From Lentibacillus sp. CBA3610 (GTDB lineage: Bacteria; Bacillota; Bacilli; Bacillales; Amphibacillaceae), in contig NZ_CP035925.1 in assembly GCF_013373365.1 (NCBI RefSeq), positions 2,046,001 through 2,110,000 on the forward strand: a DNA stretch of 64,000 bases. Direction: 5' to 3'. The notes below the pieces were generated by a model. The model was not told the DNA's origin. It saw only the letters and a list, made by a program, of their open reading frames with translations, and did not search any database. Below, piece by piece: positions 56,378-64,000 of this stretch (its first letter is position 1; each line of letters opens with the position of its first letter). A program made the position numbers and the translations under genes.

Positions 56378-57640
56378 TTATATGTCCTCCATCATCCGCT
56401 CAACCAATGCTTCCTGATAGCCGGCTTTGCCTTTTGCACGCATGATCTCAGCGACTTCCGCCAATTCCATATGTTCAATCCGATTCAATTTTTCCAAACG
56501 TTCTTCCGACAATTTTTTCACCGGTCTGCTTGCTGCATAAGCATCTGCATTCATATGCCATAACTTAGCACTTTCTGTCGGATATCTGTTCAGTAATCGC
56601 TGTGCCATGCCGAGGCCTTCAGGATCAAAATCGCCGGCATAATGTAGTACACACCCGGATTCGGCAAGCCTGTCGAGCAGCATCAATGCTGCGAGCGTAA
56701 ACTGCCCATTCGTACAGACAATGGGCATATCCGGTTTATGATCCAGAAGCGTAGCACATACGCCGGAATTTTCCACAACCCAGACGTTGGATTCGTAAGC
56801 AGGATAGACCTTTACCAGTTTCATAAGTTCACGTATCGGGACAATCTGCACCGTCTGCTGATCAACGGCGGATTCCCATACAGGATGCCTCCCGGTTTCC
56901 GTTTCTGCATAAAGCCCGGCACATGTCACGTAATTTAACAGGTCATCACGATAAATCTGAAAGTCCTGCAGCAATTCATTCGTCGTCTCGGTCGTGGTTG
57001 GCATTACCCCACTGGTCTGGACTGCGAGCACATGCAGCCATAGTTTTCCAAGATCCGTATTTAGATCAAAGGCATGCGGATCGCCGGCAATACGCTGGCT
57101 GAACATTGGCAGCCGCTCCGGTGACTCCGGCAAATTGCGCTGAGCGATATCCAGCCAGGCTGTCATTGCTGCAAACTTATCAGGCGTCTTGTCAATCAGG
57201 GTCCACACCCACCGTGACTCACTGCTGTTTGCCAACAGCTCATCAAACCAAAAGCTTAACGCAGTATACGTCTCCTGCAGCCCGATAACAAGACACCGCT
57301 GCCCTTTTTCCTTTTCCTCGCGTTGCTGTTTTTTAGAAAGAATCGTTTCGCCAAAATAGGCATCAAGAATCTGTTTCAGCCCAATGTCACCAAACCGGGT
57401 ATCGGCTAATTGTCTCTCAAACGCCGCAACCGAAATTGAGCCTTTTTCAGCTAATCGCGACCCCGGCATTCCGAAAAAACCGCCGATCACTTTCAGTTGG
57501 CCGTCCGTAAACAACCGAACCGGGACAGTCCCGCCGATTCTTCCAAGTGATTCGTACTTTTTCCGGAATGCATGGAACAATTTTTTATAGGCTTGTTCAC
57601 TTTTGAAAAATCTCACTGCTGCCTGTACTTCATTAGTCAT
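56378..57640 (-). CDS. jetD: Wadjet type III nuclease subunit JetD (DUF3323/DUF2399, Toprim)
   Basis: Topoisomerase-like endonuclease of an SMC anti-plasmid system; cleaves DNA caught by the SMC motor. 420 residues: N-terminal DUF3323-like domain (about 1-200) and a C-terminal DUF2399 Toprim domain with acidic Glu290 (VWVVENSGV) and the DxD pair Asp337/Asp339 in GDFDPEG. These are the expected metal ligands. Start ATG 57640 with AAGGGGG upstream, 12 bp after jetC. Last gene of jetA-jetB-jetC-jetD. Confidence 0.88.
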   Translation of the reverse strand: MTNEVQAAVRFFKSEQAYKKLFHAFRKKYESLGRIGGTVPVRLFTDGQLKVIGGFFGMPGSRLAEKGSISVAAFERQLADTRFGDIGLKQILDAYFGETILSKKQQREEKEKGQRCLVIGLQETYTALSFWFDELLANSSESRWVWTLIDKTPDKFAAMTAWLDIAQRNLPESPERLPMFSQRIAGDPHAFDLNTDLGKLWLHVLAVQTSGVMPTTTETTNELLQDFQIYRDDLLNYVTCAGLYAETETGRHPVWESAVDQQTVQIVPIRELMKLVKVYPAYESNVWVVENSGVCATLLDHKPDMPIVCTNGQFTLAALMLLDRLAESGCVLHYAGDFDPEGLGMAQRLLNRYPTESAKLWHMNADAYAASRPVKKLSEERLEKLNRIEHMELAEVAEIMRAKGKAGYQEALVERMMEDI

Positions 57641-57652
57641 AACCAACCCCCT

Positions 57653-60600
57653 TTACGAATCGGTGGCTGCAACTTCTTCTTCGCCTTCAACAACCAAATG
57701 CCGTGTATGGCCGTCCCAATGATAACGGATCACACTCACAAACGCCTCGTTTTTCGGACGGACGAGTTCAGCAATGGCGAGTGAAGAAATCGTATCATAA
57801 TCACCCCAGAGCACCTGAGAGTTCATGATATAGTCGAACCCAAGCTCCTCGACAATCTCGAACATCTCCCGGATATTATTTTCATCAACACCGGCAAAAG
57901 CCTCATCGAGTGAAATGATATATGGCGCCGTGTCGTCCGCTTCCAAATACCGTGAATAACATGCTGTAAAAAGCGGTATATACATAGCCATCGCCTTTTC
58001 CCCACCACTGAATTTGTAGAAAGCATGGTTGGTCAATTCACGTTTCGGCTCACCTTCACGCTGGTAGGATAAAACAAAGGAAAACCAGTTCCTGTAGTCG
58101 AGCACATCTTTCAGCACTTGCAGGAGTGTATTCCCTTCACCTTTGACCTCCACCAATTCTTTGGCACGTTCGATTTTAGAGCGAAAATGTTCAATGACCT
58201 CGTTAATATCATCCTCTTTTAATAGCCGGGCATCACGGCGCAGCAAATCGACCAGTTCTTTTGTATCCATTTCCGCTTCCGTTTCAGCGGTGCGGGGCTT
58301 CCATTTGATAGAGAATGACAAGCCGGATGACGAATCACTGTTTACCATCAGTTTATTCATTTTTTCTGTCCAATCCTGAGCCCGGTTAATCCGGCTCCGC
58401 AGTTTTTTACCGACAGAATCAAACAGGATCTCCTCGTACAGTTGCCGGTCCTGATCATCAAGCATCGTCTGCTGGCGCTCACGGTCATCCGCTACTTTTT
58501 CCATAATAAAATACGGGCTGACCTTCTTCCCTTGAAAATCGAGCTGAATCAAGCGGCGATCTGTCTTCTGCTTCCAATTGTCAATCTGAATGCGCTGTTC
58601 GTCGCTCCAGTCGTCATGCATCCAATCACGCTCAGTTGCCGGCATGTCCATATCTGTCATTCGATACTCCATCAAATTGGATTGCTGCTCATAAAATACA
58701 TCCGTTAATTGCTTTTCAATCGTTGATGGATCTTTTTCTTTCAAAAACGTTTTATACTGCTTAACGATTGATTTGGCCAGTTCATCCGTTCCCGTCTCCT
58801 GATTATGCACGTCGACAAAACTAAGATGGACTTCATCGTTGAATGATTCCTTCCACGCGTCAATCATCTTTGTCCAAAACTGCAATTTTTGCCGTGAAAC
58901 GTTCATGTTGTCTTCAAGCACATTTTTCTCTGCTGTCTTCTGTGGTAATTCTTCTTTGGTTTGATCAAGTTCCCGATTGGTTACCGTGATATTTTCCTGA
59001 ACGTCCTGAATTTGCTTCCGGATATCGGCAACACCTGCCGCCTCCAACTGATTGTTAATCTCGGCGATGTTTTGCTCTTTCCGGGCTTGTCTGTCAGCCA
59101 GGATATTCAGTTCACCCTGCAGTTCATCAACTTCTGCCACCAATTCTTCCAGCCGATCTTTCGCCTGTTGTAATTGCTGGGCCATATAACGATACGTTGT
59201 ATGTTTGTTGATAAGATCATGCAAGCCTTTTTCATACATTCGCATCATCCGTTTTGCTTCCTGATACGCATCATGCGAAAATTCAAGATTAAAACCCCGG
59301 GTATCCGTATCCAGCTTGTGTTTGATTTCCCGGTATGCCTGATACAGCCGGTTCATTTGGTCATCCAGATCACGCAGCTTTTTGTCGTATTGTTTGATGT
59401 CAAATCGCTTTTCCTTGATATGGGAAAAACTTTCTGACAAGTCTTCATCTGACGGGAAAGCAGCTATTGCATCCTTGGCTTCCTGAATGTTGCCGCGCAA
59501 TGCTTCGATGTCTCTTGTGATCGTCTGTTTTTCTGCTTCCAATGATTCCATTTCAGACGACAATTGTTCGATTTGTTGCTGCCTGTAACGTTTCCGGGCA
59601 TTCCTGCCGATAAACCGAACCTGCTCAACCGGAAGTGCATGACCGCTGATAAGACCAATCCGGTATGTACCATCACTGTTAATTGCCGTGTTGTCATGGG
59701 TTTCATCATCCACCAGAATACTCCGTAATACGTCATCGACTTTCATCCGGCTAATCGATGCATCCTCATCCAAATCCGGCTCTAAATAATCCGCCAGTGT
59801 ATGGGCCATCATGTGCGGGTCAGGTTCCAGGATGCGGTCATGTTCAACAGACATGACGTCATCCGCGATCAGCGCATCCAGCGTCCCTGTGTCAATCAAT
59901 GCTGATTCAATATTTTGACGGACGTCATCCGGCACATGCTTTTGGAACGCCACCGCTTCGTAAAATGGCAGAAAACTGTTTCCGGATTCAGCCAATCTCC
60001 GGCGGGCATCACGTGTTTCTTCCTCCTGGTTTGGTGGCTCAGGATCGCGTTTTGTTTTTAATTCATCCAGTTCAAGTTCTTTTGCCCGGATGTCCTCTGT
60101 GAGTGCAGTAATCCGGCTGTCTTTCCGGGCAATTTGTTTATTGATTTCCAGCTGATAATCACTGGCCGCTTCAACAAAAGCTGAACGGATATTGTCATAG
60201 TTGACAGGTTCATACAAACGATACATATCACGTGCTGTCTGCTGCAGCACCTCATCACTTACCGGCAAAAAGTCATGCCGCTCAGTCCAAGCGTGAATTT
60301 CCGCCAATTTGTCCTGTTTATCCTGTTCAAAAATACCGAGCCAATCTTGTTCTTCCTGTTTCAGCTTATCCAAGTCCATTTTAGCAGCAGCCATATCCTT
60401 ATCACGATCGGCAATTTTTTCTTTCTTCGCTTCCAGCTCCCGAAGCTGATCCGAAATGGATTCAATTGTCTGGTAATGCTGTTCGGCCTCTTTTTTCCAG
60501 ATGGTAAAGTCATGGTCTGAATCCTGATACCGACGAAAATCCGCTACGTTCGTCTTATGCTGCAAAAAGGAAGTATCCGCTGCATCCTGATCGAGGTCAT

Positions 60601-61798
60601 CGATCACGCCATCCAGGTTACGCACCATATCGTCAAGGTCTGCTTCCAGCTGTTCCTGTTTTTCCCTGGTTGCGAGCTCCTGCTGCTTTTTCTCTGTCAG
60701 AGCATTGTCTTTTTTCGCATGATCTTTCTGAATCTGGTCGCGTGCTGCCATTTCATCGGTCCGTTCTTTCTCAAGGTTCCAGACTTTATGGCTCCCGAGG
60801 CGGCTGCGTTTCTGCTCCAGTACGTCATGTCTCTGAATGAGTTCACGTTTCCGGTTCTCCAGTTCGCTGATCTCGCTTTCCAGCTTGCGGTCGGTTTCCT
60901 GTTGTTCGGAATAAACTTTCTCTTCTTTATCGTACCGTTTCTTCGCTTCAACATAATGGTTCGCCTTGTCCGCCAGCTTATATTGATTATAGACGTCATA
61001 CCGTTTCAGCAATTTTTCCAGTGCCGTCTGTTCACGTTCCAATTGTTCAATTTGCTGCTTCGTCTGATCCATATGTTCAATTGTATCGGACAGGTGGCGC
61101 AAATCATCGTCTGTTAACGGGGGAAGGGATGCTTCCAGAATCTCGTATATAGCAGTTGGGCGAAACTCTTTGGATAATTTCGGGCTGCGCAACTGGATTA
61201 GCAGTTTGATCAGGTCATCGTATGCTTCCATGTCGGCAAAACCGAAAATATACTTGTTCACCAGTTTCATATAGTCACCTTGTGTCCGGACGACTTGCCC
61301 GCCGCTGTCAATCCGGTTCTCCAGTTGTACACGTGACAGTGGAATCCGCTGTTTTTCACCGCCGTTATTGTCTGTTTCATAGAGCGTAAAGTCCTTACCG
61401 ATACGACGATTGTCAGTGATGACAAACCCCCAGAAATTCATGTTTTTATGCCGGCGTGCCTGCAGCCCGATTCCGGTTGTGATATATTGATTCGTGTCTT
61501 CACGCTTGTATTCAAGGAATAAATAGCCGGTTCGCTCATCACGGTTGGCGACATCCTTTTCACCGAGCAGATAATCCTCCATTTTCCGCGCACGTGAACC
61601 GAATGGATCCAAGCGATCTGGTGATTTTTTCCCGTCGAGCAAAACTGGCAGGATACTTTGCATCGTCACGGATTTTCCGGAGCCGTTCGAACCCCGGAGC
61701 AGGAGCTTCCCGTCTGCAAAGTCAAAAATTTCGTCATCATAATACCAAAAGTTTAACAGCCCGGCCCGATTCATTTTCCATTTATGATGTTTGTTCAT
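57653..61798 (-). CDS. jetC: Wadjet type III SMC-like ATPase JetC (TIGR02680 type)
   Basis: Large motor that forms DNA loops and tests plasmid size. 1381 residues from ATG 61798: Walker A GSNGSGKS (36-43), two long coiled coils with a central hinge near residues 560-740, then signature FSGGEKAMAM (about 1263) and Walker B ISLDEAFAGVD (about 1295). This fits TIGR02680-like proteins, the SMC of the four-gene TIGR02677-02680 cluster. The start overlaps jetB by 17 bp, so coupled. Confidence 0.92.
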   Translation of the reverse strand: MNKHHKWKMNRAGLLNFWYYDDEIFDFADGKLLLRGSNGSGKSVTMQSILPVLLDGKKSPDRLDPFGSRARKMEDYLLGEKDVANRDERTGYLFLEYKREDTNQYITTGIGLQARRHKNMNFWGFVITDNRRIGKDFTLYETDNNGGEKQRIPLSRVQLENRIDSGGQVVRTQGDYMKLVNKYIFGFADMEAYDDLIKLLIQLRSPKLSKEFRPTAIYEILEASLPPLTDDDLRHLSDTIEHMDQTKQQIEQLEREQTALEKLLKRYDVYNQYKLADKANHYVEAKKRYDKEEKVYSEQQETDRKLESEISELENRKRELIQRHDVLEQKRSRLGSHKVWNLEKERTDEMAARDQIQKDHAKKDNALTEKKQQELATREKQEQLEADLDDMVRNLDGVIDDLDQDAADTSFLQHKTNVADFRRYQDSDHDFTIWKKEAEQHYQTIESISDQLRELEAKKEKIADRDKDMAAAKMDLDKLKQEEQDWLGIFEQDKQDKLAEIHAWTERHDFLPVSDEVLQQTARDMYRLYEPVNYDNIRSAFVEAASDYQLEINKQIARKDSRITALTEDIRAKELELDELKTKRDPEPPNQEEETRDARRRLAESGNSFLPFYEAVAFQKHVPDDVRQNIESALIDTGTLDALIADDVMSVEHDRILEPDPHMMAHTLADYLEPDLDEDASISRMKVDDVLRSILVDDETHDNTAINSDGTYRIGLISGHALPVEQVRFIGRNARKRYRQQQIEQLSSEMESLEAEKQTITRDIEALRGNIQEAKDAIAAFPSDEDLSESFSHIKEKRFDIKQYDKKLRDLDDQMNRLYQAYREIKHKLDTDTRGFNLEFSHDAYQEAKRMMRMYEKGLHDLINKHTTYRYMAQQLQQAKDRLEELVAEVDELQGELNILADRQARKEQNIAEINNQLEAAGVADIRKQIQDVQENITVTNRELDQTKEELPQKTAEKNVLEDNMNVSRQKLQFWTKMIDAWKESFNDEVHLSFVDVHNQETGTDELAKSIVKQYKTFLKEKDPSTIEKQLTDVFYEQQSNLMEYRMTDMDMPATERDWMHDDWSDEQRIQIDNWKQKTDRRLIQLDFQGKKVSPYFIMEKVADDRERQQTMLDDQDRQLYEEILFDSVGKKLRSRINRAQDWTEKMNKLMVNSDSSSGLSFSIKWKPRTAETEAEMDTKELVDLLRRDARLLKEDDINEVIEHFRSKIERAKELVEVKGEGNTLLQVLKDVLDYRNWFSFVLSYQREGEPKRELTNHAFYKFSGGEKAMAMYIPLFTACYSRYLEADDTAPYIISLDEAFAGVDENNIREMFEIVEELGFDYIMNSQVLWGDYDTISSLAIAELVRPKNEAFVSVIRYHWDGHTRHLVVEGEEEVAATDS

Positions 61799-62954
61799 GT
61801 GTCTCATCCTCACGTGCTAAAAAATCATTCGGATAATGCCCTGTCGACCGTCCGAACAGCGGTTTGATAATATAGGCATTGGTTACGGGTTCGGTTTCGA
61901 GCATCTCCCAGTCCTGCAGAAGTTCTGTCAATTCGTTGGTAACGCTAGTGATGCTGGACTCACGATAATGCTTGCTCCAGCCTTTTCCATAAATCGCTTG
62001 AACCTCAGCGACAATCTCTTCCAGATTTATACGGGATATACGGAGCGTTCCAAGCTCATCCGGCTGATAGGCATCCTGGCTCCGCATATAGCTTGCGACG
62101 TGGAGCGCCACGTCCATAATAGCTTTTTGATCCGGAAAAAGGCTCAATTCCTGTTTTCTTTGATCCGTTACCAGCATGGCGGCGTTTTTGAATACTTCGA
62201 GCCGAAACTTGGTATGTGCTTCAATATCTTCTCTCAATCTGTTCCGGAAATTGCGGATATAGGCAAAATCCGAATCATCCTCACCCCCGCGGTGCACGAC
62301 CGGTGAAATGAACAATCTTCGGTAAACCCGCTTACGCCGTTCATCCGACTCATGCCGTTCCCATTCGCTTGCCAGAATCGCTTCGGCTGTTTCATACTCA
62401 AACAGATCCCTTGGGTACGAGCGCATGAAATAACGAGCGTAGACGGTTGTCTCATACAGCACTTCCTGTTCGGCATCCATGGCAAACCGGTCGATTTCAC
62501 CCTCTACTGATTGAAGGATCGATAACTTCTCCAGGACTTTTATCACCCGAACAAGCGAACGGCGGTGATTGTAGTTCGTCCAGTCAAGCGGAAATTCACC
62601 TGGATACAGATCTTTTATTTCCTCACAAATATCCGAAAGTAAAAACTGCTCATCGACCGAGCGATTCTCCGTAAATGCCAGTGCACAGCAAAACATTGCA
62701 TAGTCCCGCGGGTCCTGAAAATCCTGAATGCCCATCCAGCTTTTTGGCTCAACCGGGATTTTTTCCAGTTTTATGAAATGCTGATGGACGATCAGTTCAA
62801 AACCCAATTTATCATCAACGTAGCGTTTCAGAACCTTTTCCCGCTCACGGATCATTTGATACAGCTCCGGTTCGTCAAGGCGCAGCACCCAAAATTTTTC
62901 CAACAGTAACGCCAGTGCTCGTTCTGCTTTTTCATCAAATGAATTGGTTTCCAT
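61782..62954 (-). CDS. jetB: Wadjet type III subunit JetB (DUF2398, TIGR02678)
   Basis: Kite/MukE-like subunit that binds the JetC-JetA ring. 390 residues with the DUF2398 signature (EKAERALALLLEKFWVLRLDEPELYQMIREREKVLKRYVDDKLGFELIVHQHFIKLEKIP) and winged-helix character throughout. Its ATG directly follows the jetA stop (TAA ATG), and its own end overlaps jetC. Confidence 0.9.
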   Translation of the reverse strand: METNSFDEKAERALALLLEKFWVLRLDEPELYQMIREREKVLKRYVDDKLGFELIVHQHFIKLEKIPVEPKSWMGIQDFQDPRDYAMFCCALAFTENRSVDEQFLLSDICEEIKDLYPGEFPLDWTNYNHRRSLVRVIKVLEKLSILQSVEGEIDRFAMDAEQEVLYETTVYARYFMRSYPRDLFEYETAEAILASEWERHESDERRKRVYRRLFISPVVHRGGEDDSDFAYIRNFRNRLREDIEAHTKFRLEVFKNAAMLVTDQRKQELSLFPDQKAIMDVALHVASYMRSQDAYQPDELGTLRISRINLEEIVAEVQAIYGKGWSKHYRESSITSVTNELTELLQDWEMLETEPVTNAYIIKPLFGRSTGHYPNDFLAREDETHEQTS

Positions 62955-64000
62955 TTAGACGTTCACCTCTTCAAAAAACTGAAATGTCACATTTGGCATC
63001 TCAATATTACCGTCCTCCGCGTGTAAAACGACTCGCTCATCCTCTTCTATGACGACTTTGACACGGCGGCCGAATTCGGTTTTAAACGATCGGTCTTTAC
63101 GAGCCATCGCCTTGCCGACCCAGCCAAGGAGCATTTTCCGAACATACGGTTCAACAGTCGGCAGTTCTTCCAGCCGGATTTCGTTGCCCGTCATATATTT
63201 TTCCAGCGTTTCCTGTTCCATCTGTTTGTTGTGCAAATGCTCAGCACGCGCTTCTTCTTTTCGTTTTTGCTGGCTGATAATGGCACCGGGGCGCGTCTTT
63301 TCCTGATAATGCCGTATCCGCGGCTTCGTTTCATGTTCCATTGGAGCCTCGTCCCAAATATCGGTATAAATATCATCGGTCGGCACATGATCACTGAACA
63401 AATGCCGTGTATGGAAAACACCAAAAACAACCGATGACAGTTCGTGGGCATCTTTCACATCATCCAGCGAGTCAAACCACTCAGCCAGATGCAGATAATC
63501 CTTTTTTCGGCTGCGGAAATAATGATGACGTTCACCCAACCGCTGTACAATTCTTGTGATACGGCGGATCTGTTCGTTTGTCCTTGTCTGCAGCATGTCC
63601 AGATTACTCTCGCCATGCAAGCTGCCGAGGAACCAGTCACATAAACTGCGCCATTTTTCCGTTTGGTCTGTGATTAGTGCTGTTTCATCCAATCCGACAT
63701 CTTCAAAACGGGGAACCTGCCGCTGGTGGATGATCACCTGGTTAATCAATGGCTGCAATTGTTCGATGCTAATCGTCTCCAAAAGCTGTTGGATTTTCAG
63801 AGCTGTTTGCTGGAGACCGATTATGAAGTCACGCAAATACGTTGTGAACTGATCCTTATAGGCGAGGAATGCTTCGGTCTGCATCTGCTCCTCAGCTGCT
63901 TCACTATTGATATGCGCCATATAGTCGGACGTGTTTTGGTTGATCGACCGAAAATAGGCAAAAATATCATTCCAAAGCTGGGCGCATTCATCAGCTGGCG
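62955..64000 (-). CDS. jetA: Wadjet type III subunit JetA (DUF2397, TIGR02677), partial
   Basis: Kleisin-like subunit. 347 residues are visible. The frame is open past the ATG at 63920 to the window end, reading DECAQLWNDIFAYFRSINQNTS before MAHINSE, so the true start lies beyond 64000. Full DUF2397 proteins have about 480-500 residues. It contains the family's ALKIQQLLETISIEQLQPLINQVI helix and a C-terminal winged-helix-like domain. The order jetA-jetB-jetC-jetD is that of type III Wadjet. Confidence 0.88.
   Translation of the reverse strand, partial: PADECAQLWNDIFAYFRSINQNTSDYMAHINSEAAEEQMQTEAFLAYKDQFTTYLRDFIIGLQQTALKIQQLLETISIEQLQPLINQVIIHQRQVPRFEDVGLDETALITDQTEKWRSLCDWFLGSLHGESNLDMLQTRTNEQIRRITRIVQRLGERHHYFRSRKKDYLHLAEWFDSLDDVKDAHELSSVVFGVFHTRHLFSDHVPTDDIYTDIWDEAPMEHETKPRIRHYQEKTRPGAIISQQKRKEEARAEHLHNKQMEQETLEKYMTGNEIRLEELPTVEPYVRKMLLGWVGKAMARKDRSFKTEFGRRVKVVIEEDERVVLHAEDGNIEMPNVTFQFFEEVNV

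Noticed and set aside
60557-61117. 186-codon plus-strand frame antisense to jetC
   Set aside because: Phe/Leu-rich mirror of the coiled-coil coding strand with no ribosome site; a shadow frame.
56378-64000. Assignment as MukBEF/MksBEF-type chromosome condensin or Wadjet type I
   Set aside because: DUF2397/DUF2398/DUF2399 features and the four-gene order fit the TIGR02677-02680 set better than MksB or JetA-D type I.

Overview
The window comes from a low-to-moderate GC Gram-positive rod of the family Bacillaceae. It is probably a halotolerant genus near Lentibacillus, Virgibacillus or Oceanobacillus. The evidence is gene order: the run ftsX-ftsE-cccB-prfB-secA-hpf-fliT-fliS-fliD-flaG-(csrA)-fliW-yviE-flgL-flgK-flgN-flgM-yvyF-comFC-comFA-degV-degU-degS-yvyE follows the Bacillus subtilis order almost gene for gene. 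Many extracytoplasmic proteins are acidic and there is a complete OpuC-type osmoprotectant operon, which fits a salt-adapted lifestyle. Genus is inference.

Layout. 1-7.8 kb: division ABC transporter FtsEX, cytochrome c551, release factor 2 (with its programmed frameshift), SecA and the ribosome hibernation factor. 7.9-15.9 kb: late flagellar genes read leftward from two clear SigD promoters (before flgM and before flaG). The flagellin gene hag is missing from its usual place and csrA is a ruin. 15.9-25.05 kb: a decay zone. An IS1634-family element (1750 bp, 6-bp target duplication) sits in the tail of yvyF. yvyF, comFC, comFA and degV are all broken by several frameshifts, and a roughly 3.8-kb nested transposon pile-up sits exactly at the degU stop codon. 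25.05-31.8 kb: degU-degS, yvyE, a 20-bp tandem repeat array, a broken nagB beside an intact nagA, a VanZ-like protein, and sinR with a short sinI.

32.3-41 kb: TagU/LytR wall-polymer transferase, class B penicillin-binding protein PbpC, two zinc-ribbon proteins, an IDEAL-domain protein, a P-loop ATPase and a nitrilase-family amidase. 41.4-44.8 kb: opuCA-CB-CC-CD. 45.3-53 kb: a DUF779 protein and aldehyde dehydrogenase pair under a textbook CcpA (cre) site, a YdjO-like zinc peptide, a HAD phosphatase, a DASS dicarboxylate/sulfate transporter and two MFS transporters. 53.3-56 kb: a sigma-70-like protein cut short in region 4, a holin-like type I toxin candidate, fabI with a FapR box, and a coiled-coil peptide.

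56.4-64 kb: a four-gene SMC defence operon that I assign to Wadjet type III (DUF2397, DUF2398, TIGR02680-like SMC, DUF2399 with Toprim). Its first gene runs off the right edge.

Scattered over the second half are at least five copies of a roughly 95-bp repeat carrying a GACGCGTC core and an internal hairpin; one abuts the jetD stop codon. I know no name for this family. The best candidates for something new are this repeat family, the 20-bp array, the selective decay of the hag/csrA/comF functions, the type I toxin locus and the Wadjet III locus with its repeat-lined edge.
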